A stretch of DNA of 64,000 bases from Streptomyces sp. SBT349 (GCF_001083795.1 NZ_LAVK01000001.1:1-64000), one strand, 5' to 3'; positions 47,795 through 56,976 are shown, counted from the stretch's first letter. The notes: generated by a model from the letters alone, not told the origin. A program made the numbers and translations.

Positions 47795-49006
47795 TCAGCC
47801 GGTCATGGTCGAGCTGACGTGGTCGTACACGCCCTGGGCCTCGACGTCGAGTCGCGGACCCGCCAGCCAGGTGCTCTCCAGCGGGCCGATGGAGTTGACC
47901 GAGATCAGCTCCGGCTCGCCCGCCTCGTTGGTGCGCAGCCAGGGGCCGCCCGAGGAGCCGCCCGTCATCGTGCAGCCCGCCCAGTACATGACCGGCATGG
48001 TGGCGTCCATCGACAGCCGGCCCGGGTAGTCGACGCACATGTACATGGCGGCGCCGTCGTAGGGCGGGGCGGCGGGGAAGCCGTACAGCGTGACCGCGCC
48101 GAGGTCGGAGACCGCCGGGGCGTCGAAGCTGACGTCGAGCGCGGCGCCCACCGTCTCCTCGAGCGAGGCGCCGCTGCCGTCCTCGGGCTGGACCGAGAAG
48201 ACCGCGAAGTCGCCGTGCGCGCCGCTGCCGCCCGAGTCGGTGCCGTTGTCGATCCAGTACTGCGTGGTGGAGACGTACTCAGCCCAGTACACCCCGTACG
48301 GCGCCACCTCTTCGGGCGCCGCCGCCGCGAGCTCCTCGGCCGTCATGCCGTTGTTGTTGTAGGCGGGGACGAAGCTCAGGTTGCGGTACCAGCCGCCACC
48401 CGCGCCCGCGTGCACGCAGTGACCGGCGGTGGCCACCAGGTTCGACTGACCGGGGCGGGCGGGGTCCTTCACCACCGTGCCGGAGCAGACCATCGGGCCC
48501 TCGGGGCTGTCGAAGAAGACCTTGCCGATCGGCGCGCCGTTCTCCGTGTAGGGCGTGGCCACGGGCTCCGCCTCGACCGGGGCCGGCTCGGGGTCGGTGA
48601 TGCCCCGGTCGCCCTCGGGACTGTCGACCTCCGGAGGGTTGGGGTCCTCCTCGATCTGGTCCTCGTCGATGGACGGGTCGGGGTCCTCGGCGTCCTCCAT
48701 GCGGTCCGGGTCCCACAGCCCCTCGATGATCGGGTTGACGTACTCCCCGATCTCGCGCATCCAGGTGTCCCGGTCCCAGTTCTCCCAGCCGCCGTCCAGC
48801 CAGGCTTCCATGTCGAAGTCGAACGGCAGGTTGTCGATGAGGTCCTGGAGCTGGTCGTCCCCGGCGCTCGCGTCCTCGCTCGGCGTGGCCCCCTCGCCCG
48901 ATTCTTCGTCGCCATTGCATGCGGTCGCCGTCAGCGCCAAGGCGGCGGCCATCGCCGTGGCTGCCAAGGCGACGCGGCGACGCGGTCGCCTGCGTATCGA
49001 TGACAT
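47795..49006 (-). CDS. Trypsin-like serine protease, probable lipoprotein
   Basis: A 403-aa secreted protein. Signal peptide with many arginines (MSSIRRRPRRRVALAATAMA), ending in TATAC, so Cys31 could be lipid-modified. An acidic Asp/Glu/Pro-rich region (~35-165) precedes the catalytic domain: His196 in ATAGHC, Asp in GDFAVFSV and Ser352 in TGGSSGGPW. It resembles V8/trypsin-like S1 peptidases, with two cysteines around the active Ser. Start ATG 49006 follows GGGGGA by 8 nt. The substrate is unknown. Confidence 0.85.
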   Translation of the reverse strand: MSSIRRRPRRRVALAATAMAAALALTATACNGDEESGEGATPSEDASAGDDQLQDLIDNLPFDFDMEAWLDGGWENWDRDTWMREIGEYVNPIIEGLWDPDRMEDAEDPDPSIDEDQIEEDPNPPEVDSPEGDRGITDPEPAPVEAEPVATPYTENGAPIGKVFFDSPEGPMVCSGTVVKDPARPGQSNLVATAGHCVHAGAGGGWYRNLSFVPAYNNNGMTAEELAAAAPEEVAPYGVYWAEYVSTTQYWIDNGTDSGGSGAHGDFAVFSVQPEDGSGASLEETVGAALDVSFDAPAVSDLGAVTLYGFPAAPPYDGAAMYMCVDYPGRLSMDATMPVMYWAGCTMTGGSSGGPWLRTNEAGEPELISVNSIGPLESTWLAGPRLDVEAQGVYDHVSSTMTG

Positions 49007-49364
49007 GGGTGCATTCCCCCTGTGTGTTGCCGAGTTGTCCATCGTGGTGCCGTGCGGTGCCCCGGCACGGAAGGTGACCACCACTATGCCGGTGCTGATC
49101 TGGACGGCGGCAGCCGGGTCCCCGGTTCCGCCCGCGTCCGAAGTGGGTGCCCGAGCAAAGGATCTTGTCGCGGGCCGTGATCGGGAGGTCGCGCCGTCGT
49201 TACCACGGATGGAGGAACGCCACGGCCTCGTCCCGCGGCGTTGTCACCACGGCGTTGTCACTGCGGCCCTGTCACCACGGTGTCGACATACGTCACGAAC
49301 CGACATGTCCTGAAGGAGGAGGCAGTGCCGTTCGGTCCGTGCCGAGCCGGCGCGCCACACACGG
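49007..49364. other. Divergent regulatory region between the protease and siderophore genes, with triple 14-bp repeats
   Basis: 358 bp. Three tandem 14-bp copies occur at 49241-49282: GTTGTCACCACGGC, GTTGTCACTGCGGC, CCTGTCACCACGGT. Downstream are palindromes TGTCGACA (49282-49289) and GACATGTC (49302-49309). They could be binding sites for an activator of the siderophore operon. No iron box like TTAGGTTAGGCT was found here. The rest shows nothing clear. Confidence 0.45.
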
Positions 49365-49405
49365 ATGAACGCACGCCCCCGTCCCGAACGCAGCCCCTCC
49401 CGTGA
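49325..49405 (+). CDS. Candidate 26-codon leader peptide of the siderophore operon
   Basis: GTG 49325 follows AAGGAGGAGG (49313-49322), the strongest ribosome binding site in the area, and the frame stops at 49403-49405. It overlaps the long synthetase frame in a different phase. The synthetase has no such site at its own first ATG (49365), but an in-frame GTG at 49410 lies 4 nt past this stop, which fits translational coupling. The peptide is Pro/Arg-rich with no known motif. It may instead be chance. Confidence 0.35.
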   Translation: MPFGPCRAGAPHTDERTPPSRTQPLP

Positions 49406-51332
49406 GCGCGTGCCGGTCCGCCGCCGGCTCGCCCGCCTCATGGAACCGCCCGCGCCGAGGCGGGCCCACCCCCACGGGACGACGGCCGCGGCCTCCGCGA
49501 GCGCCGCGCTGGAGACCGCCGACCCGCTGGAGCAGCGGGACGCCGGGTCGGCCGCCGACGCCGCCGCGGTCGAGGGCCTGCTGCGCTGCTGGCTGCGCGA
49601 GACTGGCGCCACGCGCCCCGCCGACGGCGTGCTGCGCGTGCCGCTGCCCGCCTCAGGCACCGCGCTGTGCGTCCCCGTGCGGTACTGGTCGGCGACCGGC
49701 TTGCACCGGTTCGGCGCCGTCGCCCTCGACGGGGCGCCGGCCGGGGGGCGGCCGGTGGACGCCGTCACGCTCGCCGCGTTGCTCGCCCGCGAGGCCGCGA
49801 CCGGCCAGGACCCCGCCGGGGAGACGGCCGAGGCCACCGCGCTGGTCGGCCGGGTGGCCGACTCCGTGGGCAGGACCGCCGCCTTCCTCGCCGCGTGGCG
49901 CGCCGACCCGGGCCCGGCGGCGCACGGCCACCTCTTCCTCGACGCCGAGCAGTCCCTCCTCCTCGGCCACCCGCTGCACCCCACGCCCAAGAGCCGCGAG
50001 GGCCTCGCGGGCACCGAGGCCGACCGCTGCTCGCCCGAGCTGCGCGGCCGGTTCCGGCTGCACTGGCTGGCGGTGGACCGGTCCGTCCTCGCCACCGACT
50101 CCGCCTGGTCGGAGAACGGCGCGACGGTGCCCGCCGAGGTGCTCACCGCCAGGCTCGCCGGACCCGGGCTCGCGCTGCCCCCCGGCACGGCGGCGCTGCC
50201 GCTCCACCCCTGGCAGGCCGGGGACGTGGTGCACCGGCCCGCGGTCGCCGCCCTGCTGGACGCCGGGCTGCTGCACGACCTGGGCGAGCACGGGGACCTC
50301 TGGCACCCGACCTCCTCGGTCCGCACGGTCCACCGGCCGGGCGCGCCCGCCATGCTGAAGCTCTCGCTCGGCCTGCCCATCACCAACTCCCGCCGGGAGA
50401 ACCTCCGCAAGGAGCTGCACCGCGGCGTCGAGGTGCACCGCCTGCTCGAAGCGGGCCTGGCCCGCGAGTGGCGCGCGGCCTTTCCCTCGGGGCGCGGGTT
50501 CGACATCGTCAGGGACCCCGCCTGGCTCGCGGTCGACGACGCCGAGGGGCTCCCCGTGCCGGGGCTCGACACCCTGCTGCGGCAGAGCCCGTTCGGCGCC
50601 CACGACGACGTGCTGTGCCTGGCGGCGCTGACCGGGCCCCGGCCCTGGCCCGGCCGCCCCGAGCGGGAGCTGCGCTCGCGGCTCGCCGACGTGGTGTCCG
50701 CGCTCGCCGCCAGGAGCGGCCAGGAGATCCCGGCCGTCTCCGGCGAGTGGCTGCTGCGTTATCTGCGCGCGGTCGTCAGCCCGTTGCTGTGGCTCGACGC
50801 CCACGCCGGCATCGCGCTGGAGGCCCACCAGCAGAACACGCTCGTCGTGCTCGACCGCGAGGGCTGGCCCACCGGCGGCCGGTTCCGGGACAATCAGGGC
50901 TACTACTTCAGGGCCTCCCACCGCGACGCGCTCAGGCGGCGGCTGCCGGGACTGGGGGACCGCTCCGACACCTTCGTCGGCGACGAGGTCACCGACGAGC
51001 GCTTCGCCTACTACCTGGGCATCAACAACGTGCTCGGTCTCATCGGCGCGTTCGGCGCCCAGCGGCTCGCCGACGAGACGGCGCTGCTGGCCGTGGCGCG
51101 CGGCTTCCTCGCGGAGGAGGCCCGCGCGGCGGGCCGCGGGCCGCTCTCCCCGCTGGTCACGCGGCTGCTGGAGGCGGACGCGCTGCCCTGCAAGGCCAAC
51201 CTGCTGACCCGCCTGAACGGCCTGGACGAGCTGGTCGGCCCGGTCGACGGCCAGTCGGTCTACGTCTCGATCCCCAACCCGTTCGCCCACCCAGCCCCTT
51301 CCACCCCGGGGAGCCACCATGACCGCCCCTGA
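49365..51332 (+). CDS. IucA/IucC-family NIS siderophore synthetase (first)
   Basis: A protein of up to 655 aa. NIS synthetases join a carboxylate such as citrate to hydroxamate amines using ATP. Seen: LPLHPWQAGDVV, SSVRTVHRPGAPAMLKLSLGLPITNSRREN (nucleotide-binding core), HQQNTLVVLD, the FerritinB/FhuF-like C-terminus with YYLGINNVLGLIGAFG and CKANLLTRLNGLDELV. The true start is uncertain: ATG 49365, GTG 49410 (just after the leader stop) or ATG 49440 all precede the conserved part. It overlaps the acetyltransferase by 14 bp. It corresponds to iucA by order. The product is unknown. Confidence 0.85.
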   Translation: MNARPRPERSPSRERVPVRRRLARLMEPPAPRRAHPHGTTAAASASAALETADPLEQRDAGSAADAAAVEGLLRCWLRETGATRPADGVLRVPLPASGTALCVPVRYWSATGLHRFGAVALDGAPAGGRPVDAVTLAALLAREAATGQDPAGETAEATALVGRVADSVGRTAAFLAAWRADPGPAAHGHLFLDAEQSLLLGHPLHPTPKSREGLAGTEADRCSPELRGRFRLHWLAVDRSVLATDSAWSENGATVPAEVLTARLAGPGLALPPGTAALPLHPWQAGDVVHRPAVAALLDAGLLHDLGEHGDLWHPTSSVRTVHRPGAPAMLKLSLGLPITNSRRENLRKELHRGVEVHRLLEAGLAREWRAAFPSGRGFDIVRDPAWLAVDDAEGLPVPGLDTLLRQSPFGAHDDVLCLAALTGPRPWPGRPERELRSRLADVVSALAARSGQEIPAVSGEWLLRYLRAVVSPLLWLDAHAGIALEAHQQNTLVVLDREGWPTGGRFRDNQGYYFRASHRDALRRRLPGLGDRSDTFVGDEVTDERFAYYLGINNVLGLIGAFGAQRLADETALLAVARGFLAEEARAAGRGPLSPLVTRLLEADALPCKANLLTRLNGLDELVGPVDGQSVYVSIPNPFAHPAPSTPGSHHDRP

Positions 51333-52023
51333 CACCGGCCGCGGCGCGGGCGTCGCCGACGGCCCCGGCAGCGACGACGGACCGGACACCGCCGACCTCG
51401 ACCTGCCGCCCGACCTCGCCGGCGCGCCTGTGGACTACGCCATGGACATGGACGGCGGGCCCCTGGCCACGCGCCTGCTGGACAACGTGCCGGCCTGGGG
51501 CCCCCTCCGCACCGGCGTCGGCATCTTCCAGCTCGTGCCGGTCTGCCTCGACCGGGACCTCGCGCTGATCTCCACATGGATGAACGACGCCGACGTGGCG
51601 CTGTTCTGGATGCTGGCCGGGTCCCCCCGGCGCACCGCCGAGCACGTCAGGAGGCAGCTCGACGGCGACGGGCGGAGCCTGCCCTGCCTCGGCGTCCTGG
51701 ACGGGCTGCCCATGAGCTACTGGGAGCTCTACCGCGCCGACCTCGACCCCGTCGCCTTCCACTACCCGTCGCTGCTCCACGACACCGGCGTCCACCTCCT
51801 CATCGGCAGCGCCGAGGACAGGGGGCGGGGCCTGGGCGCGGCGCTGCTCCGGGGCGTCACCGAGCTGGTGCTGCGGAACCGCTCCTCCTGCCGGCGGCTC
51901 GTCGGCGAGCCCGATGTGCGCAACGCCGCCTCCGTCGCGACGTTCGAGGCCGCGGGCTTCGAGAACACCGGCGAGGTCGACCTCCCGGACAAGCGCGCCG
52001 CGATCATGATCAGAACCCGCTGA
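51319..52023 (+). CDS. GNAT acyltransferase of siderophore biosynthesis (IucB/RhbD/AlcB-like)
   Basis: A 234-aa protein. After an acidic disordered start (~1-35), the AlcB/GNAT domain covers ~60-230: DLALISTWMNDADVALFWML at the start, then VHLLIGSAEDRGRGLGAALL, the acetyl-CoA pyrophosphate loop, and GEPDVRNAASVATFEAAGFEN. It should acylate a hydroxylated diamine. ATG 51319 has GGGGAG 4-5 nt upstream and overlaps the preceding synthetase. It lies between the two synthetases as iucB does. Confidence 0.83.
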   Translation: MTAPDTGRGAGVADGPGSDDGPDTADLDLPPDLAGAPVDYAMDMDGGPLATRLLDNVPAWGPLRTGVGIFQLVPVCLDRDLALISTWMNDADVALFWMLAGSPRRTAEHVRRQLDGDGRSLPCLGVLDGLPMSYWELYRADLDPVAFHYPSLLHDTGVHLLIGSAEDRGRGLGAALLRGVTELVLRNRSSCRRLVGEPDVRNAASVATFEAAGFENTGEVDLPDKRAAIMIRTR

Positions 52024-52065
52024 GCCCCCGCCCGTTCACCCTCCCTGTCCCACCGAGGAGTCCTC

Positions 52066-53814
52066 ATGCCCGTCAGCCCCGAGTCCGACTGGAACCGTGC
52101 CGCCCGCCGCATGCTGGCGAAGCTGCTCGCCGAGTTCGCCTATGAGGGCGTCATCACGCCCAGACCGGACGGCTCGCCCGCCGGCGCCTACCACCTGCCC
52201 GTCGCCGAGGACCTGGTCTACCGCTTCCGCGCCCGCCGGGGCGCCTATGGCCACTGGCGGATAGACCCGCGGTCGATCGTCCCGACCGCCGACCCACTGG
52301 AATTCATCGCCCGCGCCCACGACGCGCTGCTCGCCCTCTCCGGCGACACCACGGGCCACCTCATCCGCGAACTCACCGCCACCCTCAGCGCGGACGTCGG
52401 GCTCGCCGCCGGGGCCCTCGACGTCGAGCGGCTGGCCGACCTCGACCACGCCGAGCTGGAGGGCCACCAGACCGGCCACCCCTGGCTCGTCGCCAACAAG
52501 GGGCGCATCGGGTTCTCCGCGGCCGACGCCGCCCGCTGGGCCCCCGAGGCGCGGACGCCCCAGCCGCTTCCCTGGCTCGCCGTCCACCGCGAGCTCGCCC
52601 GTTACCGCGGCACCGCCGACCTGGCCACCCCGGCCCGGCTCTACGACGACGAGCTCAGCGCGGAGACGCGCGAGATCTACGCCCGCGCCATCGCCGCCCG
52701 CGGCCAGGACCCCTCCGCCTACCTGTGGCTGCCGGTCCACCCCTGGCAGTGGGACGAGACCATAGCCCCGCTCTACGCGCCCCAGATAGCCGCCGGCCTG
52801 ATCGTCCCGCTCCCCTCGGACGGGGACCTGCGGCTGCCGCAGCAGTCGATCCGTACCTTCCTCAACGCCTCCAGACCCGAGGCCCGCAGCGTCAAGCTGC
52901 CGCTCTCCATCCTCAACACCCTGGTCTTTCGCGGCCTCCCCACCGAACGCACCCTGGCGGCCCCGGCCGTGACCGGCTGGATGCACGCCGTCCGCGACGC
53001 CGACCCGTTCCTCGCCGAAGACACCCGCGTCATCCTGCTCGGCGAGGTCGCCTCCGTCACCGTCGAGCACCCGCTCTACGACCGGCTGCCCGACGTCCCC
53101 TACCAGTACCGCGAACTGCTCGGCTGCATCTGGCGCGAGTCCATCAACCCCTTCCTCGACCCGGGGGAACGCGCGCGCACCCTGGCCGCGCTGCTGTCCA
53201 CCGACCGGGACGGGCGCTCGCTGACGGCCGAGCTGGTCCGCCGCTCGAAGCTCCCGGCGCACGCCTGGCTGCGCCGCCTGTTCGCCGCGCTGCTGCCGCC
53301 GTTGCTGCACTTCCTCTACCGGTACGGAACGGTCTTCTCGCCGCACGGGGAGAACGCGCTGGTGGTCTTCGACGAGCGCGACATTCCCGTCCGGCTCGCG
53401 GTCAAGGACTTCGTCGACGACGTGAACCTCAGCGCCGAGCCGCTGCCCGAACTCGACTCCATCCCCGCCCAGGTGCGGCGCGTGCTGCTGACGGAACCGC
53501 CGGGATTCCTGACGCAGTTCATCCACTCGGGCCTGTTCGTGGGCGTCTTCCGCTACCTCGCACCGCTGTGCGAGGAGCAGCTGGGAGTGCCCGAGGCCGA
53601 CTTCTGGTCACTCGTCAGGGCGGAGATCCTCGCCCACCAGCGGCGTTTCCCGGAGCTGCGGAGCCGCTTCGAGACGTTCGACCTGCTCACGCCGCGCATC
53701 GAGCGGCTCTGCCTCAACCGCAACCGGCTGCACCTCGACGGGTACCGGGACCGCGCGCGGCGCCCGCACGCCGCGGTCCACGGCACGGTCGCCAACCCGC
53801 TGCACGCGTCGTGA
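52066..53814 (+). CDS. IucA/IucC-family NIS siderophore synthetase (second, DesD/AlcC-like)
   Basis: A 582-aa protein. Motifs: LPVHPWQWDETIAPLY, PQQSIRTFLNASRPEARSVK LPLSILNT (split only for length), SPHGENALVVF and RLAVKDFVDDVNLS near the C-terminal domain. These place it closer to type C synthetases (DesD, AlcC) that join hydroxamate monomers than the first gene. ATG 52066 has GAGGAG 6-7 nt upstream. It is the last gene of the three-gene operon and ends 82 bp before the DinG-like helicase. No hydroxylase or transporter gene follows. Confidence 0.86.
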   Translation: MPVSPESDWNRAARRMLAKLLAEFAYEGVITPRPDGSPAGAYHLPVAEDLVYRFRARRGAYGHWRIDPRSIVPTADPLEFIARAHDALLALSGDTTGHLIRELTATLSADVGLAAGALDVERLADLDHAELEGHQTGHPWLVANKGRIGFSAADAARWAPEARTPQPLPWLAVHRELARYRGTADLATPARLYDDELSAETREIYARAIAARGQDPSAYLWLPVHPWQWDETIAPLYAPQIAAGLIVPLPSDGDLRLPQQSIRTFLNASRPEARSVKLPLSILNTLVFRGLPTERTLAAPAVTGWMHAVRDADPFLAEDTRVILLGEVASVTVEHPLYDRLPDVPYQYRELLGCIWRESINPFLDPGERARTLAALLSTDRDGRSLTAELVRRSKLPAHAWLRRLFAALLPPLLHFLYRYGTVFSPHGENALVVFDERDIPVRLAVKDFVDDVNLSAEPLPELDSIPAQVRRVLLTEPPGFLTQFIHSGLFVGVFRYLAPLCEEQLGVPEADFWSLVRAEILAHQRRFPELRSRFETFDLLTPRIERLCLNRNRLHLDGYRDRARRPHAAVHGTVANPLHAS

Positions 53815-53896
53815 CCCGGCGCGCCCGGCCGGGCGCCGTCCGTCGCCCGAGCTGGCGTCGCCCGTTGTCGGAGGGGGCGGCTAAGGTGACCTGCCT

Positions 53897-55894
53897 ATGA
53901 CTGCCACATCCGAGGACCCCACCCTCACCGATCTGCTGCACGCCGCGGTCACCGCCGTGGGAGGCACCGAGCGGCCCGGCCAGGTCGCGATGGCGGAGGC
54001 CGTCGCGGGGGCCGTCGAGGACGGCACGCACCTGCTGATCCAGGCCGGCACCGGCACCGGCAAGTCGCTCGGCTATCTGGTCCCCGCCATCGCCCAGGGG
54101 GACCGGGTGATCGTCGCCACGGCCACGCTCGCCCTGCAACGGCAGCTGGTCGAGCGGGACCTGCCGCGCACCGTGGAGGCCCTGCATCCGCTGCTGCGCC
54201 GCCGCCCCGAGTTCGCGACGCTCAAGGGCCGGTCGAACTACGTGTGTCTCCACCGGCTCCACGAGGGCGTCCCGCAGGACGACGAGGAGGGTCTCTTCGA
54301 CCAGTTCGAGGCGGCGCAGGCCGCCGGCGGGCCGACCAGCAGGCTGGGCAAGGACCTGCTGCGGCTGCGCGAGTGGTCGGACGGGACGGAGACCGGGGAC
54401 CGCGACGACCTGACGCCCGGCGTCTCCGACCGGGCCTGGTCGCAGGTGTCGGTCTCCTCGCGCGAGTGCCTGGGCGCGACCCGGTGCACCTACGGGGCCG
54501 AGTGCTTCGCGGAGGCCGCCAGGGAGCGGGCCAAGCTGGCCGAGGTGATCGTCACCAACCACGCGCTGCTGGCCATCGACGCCATCGAGGGCGCGCCGGT
54601 GCTCCCCGGGCACGAGGTGCTGATCGTGGACGAGGCCCATGAACTGGTCTCCCGCGTCACCGGAGTGGCCACCGGCGAGCTGACGCCCGGCGGGGTGAAC
54701 CGGGCCGTCCGGCGGGCCGCGAAGATCATCGACGAGAAGACGGCGGACCAGCTCCAGACGGCGGCCGAGACGTTCGAGCGTCTGATGGAACTGGCCCTGC
54801 CGGGGCGTCTCGAGGAGCTCCCCGAGGACCTGGGGTACGCGCTGGCGGCGCTGCGGGACGCGGCGCGGGCCACGTTCACGGCTCTGGGGAACACGCGGGA
54901 TTCCTCCGTGGGCGACGAGGACGCGGTGCGGAAGCAGGCGCTGGCCTCCGTGGAGACGGTGCAGGACGTGGCCGAGCGGATCGTGCAGGGCTCCGAGTTC
55001 GACGTGGTCTGGTGCGAGCGGCACGACCGGTACGGCGCCTCGCTGCGGGTCGCGCCGCTCTCCGTCTCGGGGCTGCTGCGGGAGAAGCTCTTCGTGGACC
55101 GCTCGGTGGTGCTGACCTCGGCGACGCTCAAACTCGGCGGTGACTTCAACGGGGTCGGGGCCTCCCTGGGCCTCGCGCCGGAGGGGGAGCACGGCGAGGA
55201 GCTGCCCGAGTGGAAGGGCCTGGACGTGGGCTCGCCGTTCGACTACCGCAAGCAGGGCATTCTCTATGTCGCGCAGCATCTGTCGCCACCCGGCAGGGAG
55301 AGCAGCCGCGGTGACATGCTGGACGAGCTGGCGGAGCTGGTGGAGGCCGCGGGCGGGCGCACGCTGGGGCTGTTCTCCTCGATGCGCGGCGCGCAGGCCG
55401 CGGCCGAGGCGCTGCGCGGTCGGCTGGACATGCCGATCCTGCTCCAGGGCGAGGAGACGTTGGGCGAGCTGATCAGGACGTTCGCGGGCGACGCGCGGAC
55501 CTGCCTGTTCGGCACGCTCTCGCTGTGGCAGGGCGTGGATGTGCCGGGCCCCAACTGCCAGCTGGTCGTGATGGACCGGGTCCCTTTCCCGAGGCCGGAC
55601 GATCCGCTGGTCAGCGCGCGGCAGAAGGCGGTGGAGGAAGCCGGGGGGAACGGGTTCATGGCGGTGGCCGCCACGCATGCGGCCCTGCTGATGGCGCAGG
55701 GCGCGGGTCGGCTGGTGCGGGCGACGGAGGACCGCGGCGTGGTCGCGGTGCTGGATCCCCGACTGGCGAAGGCGCGGTACGGCAGCTTCCTCCGCGCCTC
55801 CATGCCCGACTTCTGGTACACCACCGACCGCAACCAGGTGCGTCGCTCACTCGCAGCGATCGACGCGGCAGCGCGGTCCGCCGCCGCGTCGTAG
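53897..55894 (+). CDS. dinG: DinG/XPD-like ATP-dependent DNA helicase
   Basis: A 665-aa superfamily 2 helicase with an iron-sulfur cluster. Walker A is AGTGTGKS (50-57), DEAH-box VDEAHELVS, and the cluster cysteines lie between YVCLHR and SSRECLGATRCTYGAECF. The C-terminal helicase half includes SLWQGVDVPG and QGAGRLVRATED. TAAGGT (53882-53887) 9 nt before the ATG suggests a leaderless start. The neighbouring lexA supports a repair role, but no SOS box was seen at its promoter. YoaA versus DinG cannot be decided. Confidence 0.85.
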   Translation: MTATSEDPTLTDLLHAAVTAVGGTERPGQVAMAEAVAGAVEDGTHLLIQAGTGTGKSLGYLVPAIAQGDRVIVATATLALQRQLVERDLPRTVEALHPLLRRRPEFATLKGRSNYVCLHRLHEGVPQDDEEGLFDQFEAAQAAGGPTSRLGKDLLRLREWSDGTETGDRDDLTPGVSDRAWSQVSVSSRECLGATRCTYGAECFAEAARERAKLAEVIVTNHALLAIDAIEGAPVLPGHEVLIVDEAHELVSRVTGVATGELTPGGVNRAVRRAAKIIDEKTADQLQTAAETFERLMELALPGRLEELPEDLGYALAALRDAARATFTALGNTRDSSVGDEDAVRKQALASVETVQDVAERIVQGSEFDVVWCERHDRYGASLRVAPLSVSGLLREKLFVDRSVVLTSATLKLGGDFNGVGASLGLAPEGEHGEELPEWKGLDVGSPFDYRKQGILYVAQHLSPPGRESSRGDMLDELAELVEAAGGRTLGLFSSMRGAQAAAEALRGRLDMPILLQGEETLGELIRTFAGDARTCLFGTLSLWQGVDVPGPNCQLVVMDRVPFPRPDDPLVSARQKAVEEAGGNGFMAVAATHAALLMAQGAGRLVRATEDRGVVAVLDPRLAKARYGSFLRASMPDFWYTTDRNQVRRSLAAIDAAARSAAAS

Positions 55895-55914
55895 CCGGCG
55901 GGCTCCCGGAGGCG

Positions 55915-56664
55915 TCAGATGCGCCGCATGACGGCGACGACCTTGCCGAGGATGGTGGCCTCGTCGCCGGGGATCGGCTGGTAGGACGCGTTGTGCGGGA
56001 GGAGCCAGACCTGGCCCTCCTCGCGCTTGAAGCGCTTGACCGTCGCCTCGCCGTCGAGCATGGCGGCGACGATGTCCCCGTTCTCCGCGACGGGCTGGCG
56101 CCGGACGGTCACCCAGTCCCCGTCGCAGATCGCGGCCTCGATCATGGAGTCGCCGACGACCTTCAGCACGAAGAGCTCGCCGTCACCGACCAGCTGGCGG
56201 GGGAGCGGGAAGACGTCCTCGACCGACTCCTCGGCCAGGATGGGGCCACCGGCGGCGATCCGGCCCAGCAGCGGCACATAGGAGGCGGCGGGCTTGCCCG
56301 CGGTGTCCGCGGCCTGGGGCGCGGGCGTCTCGGCGCCGCGCACCTCGTAGGCGCGGGGCCGGTGCGGGTCGCGCCTGAGGAAGCCCTTGCGCTCCAGGGC
56401 CATCAGCTGGTGGGCCACGGAGGAGGTGCTCGACAGACCGACCGCTTGGCCGATCTCCCGCATGGAGGGGGGGTACCCGCGCCGCTGCACCGAGTCGCGG
56501 ATGACCTCGATGACGCGCCGCTGGCGGTCCGTGAGCCCCGAACTGTCCGCCCGGATCCCCGGAGGTCGCCCCGGCAGCGAACGGCCGGGTGTGGCTCCTG
56601 GCGCACCCATCCGGTCCTGGCGGCGCTCAGCGGCGGTGATGGCGTCGTCTGCTGCGGTGGTCAA
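55915..56664 (-). CDS. lexA: SOS repressor LexA
   Basis: A 249-aa repressor and self-cleaving protease. The winged-helix DNA-binding domain is at ~43-107 ([35 protein letters not shown]). The cleavage site is Ala138-Gly139 ([10 protein letters not shown]), with catalytic Ser173 (GDSMIEA) and Lys210 (ATVKRF). The N-terminal ~40 residues are an extension usual in streptomycetes. The start is TTG 56664 with AAGGGG about 9 nt upstream. A good LexA operator lies 65-80 bp upstream, so it represses itself. Confidence 0.95.
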   Translation of the reverse strand: MTTAADDAITAAERRQDRMGAPGATPGRSLPGRPPGIRADSSGLTDRQRRVIEVIRDSVQRRGYPPSMREIGQAVGLSSTSSVAHQLMALERKGFLRRDPHRPRAYEVRGAETPAPQAADTAGKPAASYVPLLGRIAAGGPILAEESVEDVFPLPRQLVGDGELFVLKVVGDSMIEAAICDGDWVTVRRQPVAENGDIVAAMLDGEATVKRFKREEGQVWLLPHNASYQPIPGDEATILGKVVAVMRRI

Positions 56665-56728
56665 TGTTGGCCCCTTCTCAGGTGGTTCTCCCTAGTCTGA
56701 CAACGGTAGTTGCTATCGAAAGGTTGCG

Positions 56729-56744
56729 CCAAACACACGTTCGA
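56729..56744. promoter_or_regulatory. LexA operator (SOS box) upstream of lexA
   Basis: CCAAACACACGTTCGA, 14 of 16 bases matching TCGAACNNNNGTTCGA. It lies in the 465-bp lexA-nrdR region, on the lexA side, where it can autoregulate lexA. The bases between here and 56916 show nothing else clear. Confidence 0.78.
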
Positions 56745-56916
56745 GTGAAATATCCCGGATCCACCTGCGTGATCCAGGGGCCCGGTGTATGAAGCGTGAT
56801 TTTATGCCCCTCCCCGGCCGCGAAGCGTGACCGCCCGTGCGGTAGCCTCCCATGCGTCCCTTCCTCGCCGTCGCCCGGGTCTCCGTTGTCACCACGCGAC
56901 ACGCGCGCCGATGATG

Positions 56917-56976
56917 TTGACAGGCAAACCCCAGATCTAGTGGTCTGCTCTCTGGCAGCTCCCCACAAATTGTGGT
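56917..56976 (+). promoter_or_regulatory. nrdRJ promoter with two NrdR boxes
   Basis: -35 TTGACA at 56917-56922. Box 1 ACCCCAGATCTAGTGG (56928-56943) covers the -10 region (TAGTGG). Box 2 CCCCACAAATTGTGGT lies at 56961-56976. Both resemble the NrdR box ACACWATATATWGTGT, and their centres are about 33 bp (three helix turns) apart, as required for NrdR. The leader of ~150 nt that follows has no B12 riboswitch signature that I can see. Confidence 0.75.

Noticed and set aside
49007-49364. Iron box (DmdR1/IdeR site) before the siderophore operon
   Set aside because: No sequence close to TTAGGTTAGGCTCACCTAA is visible on either strand. A matrix scan could find a weaker site.
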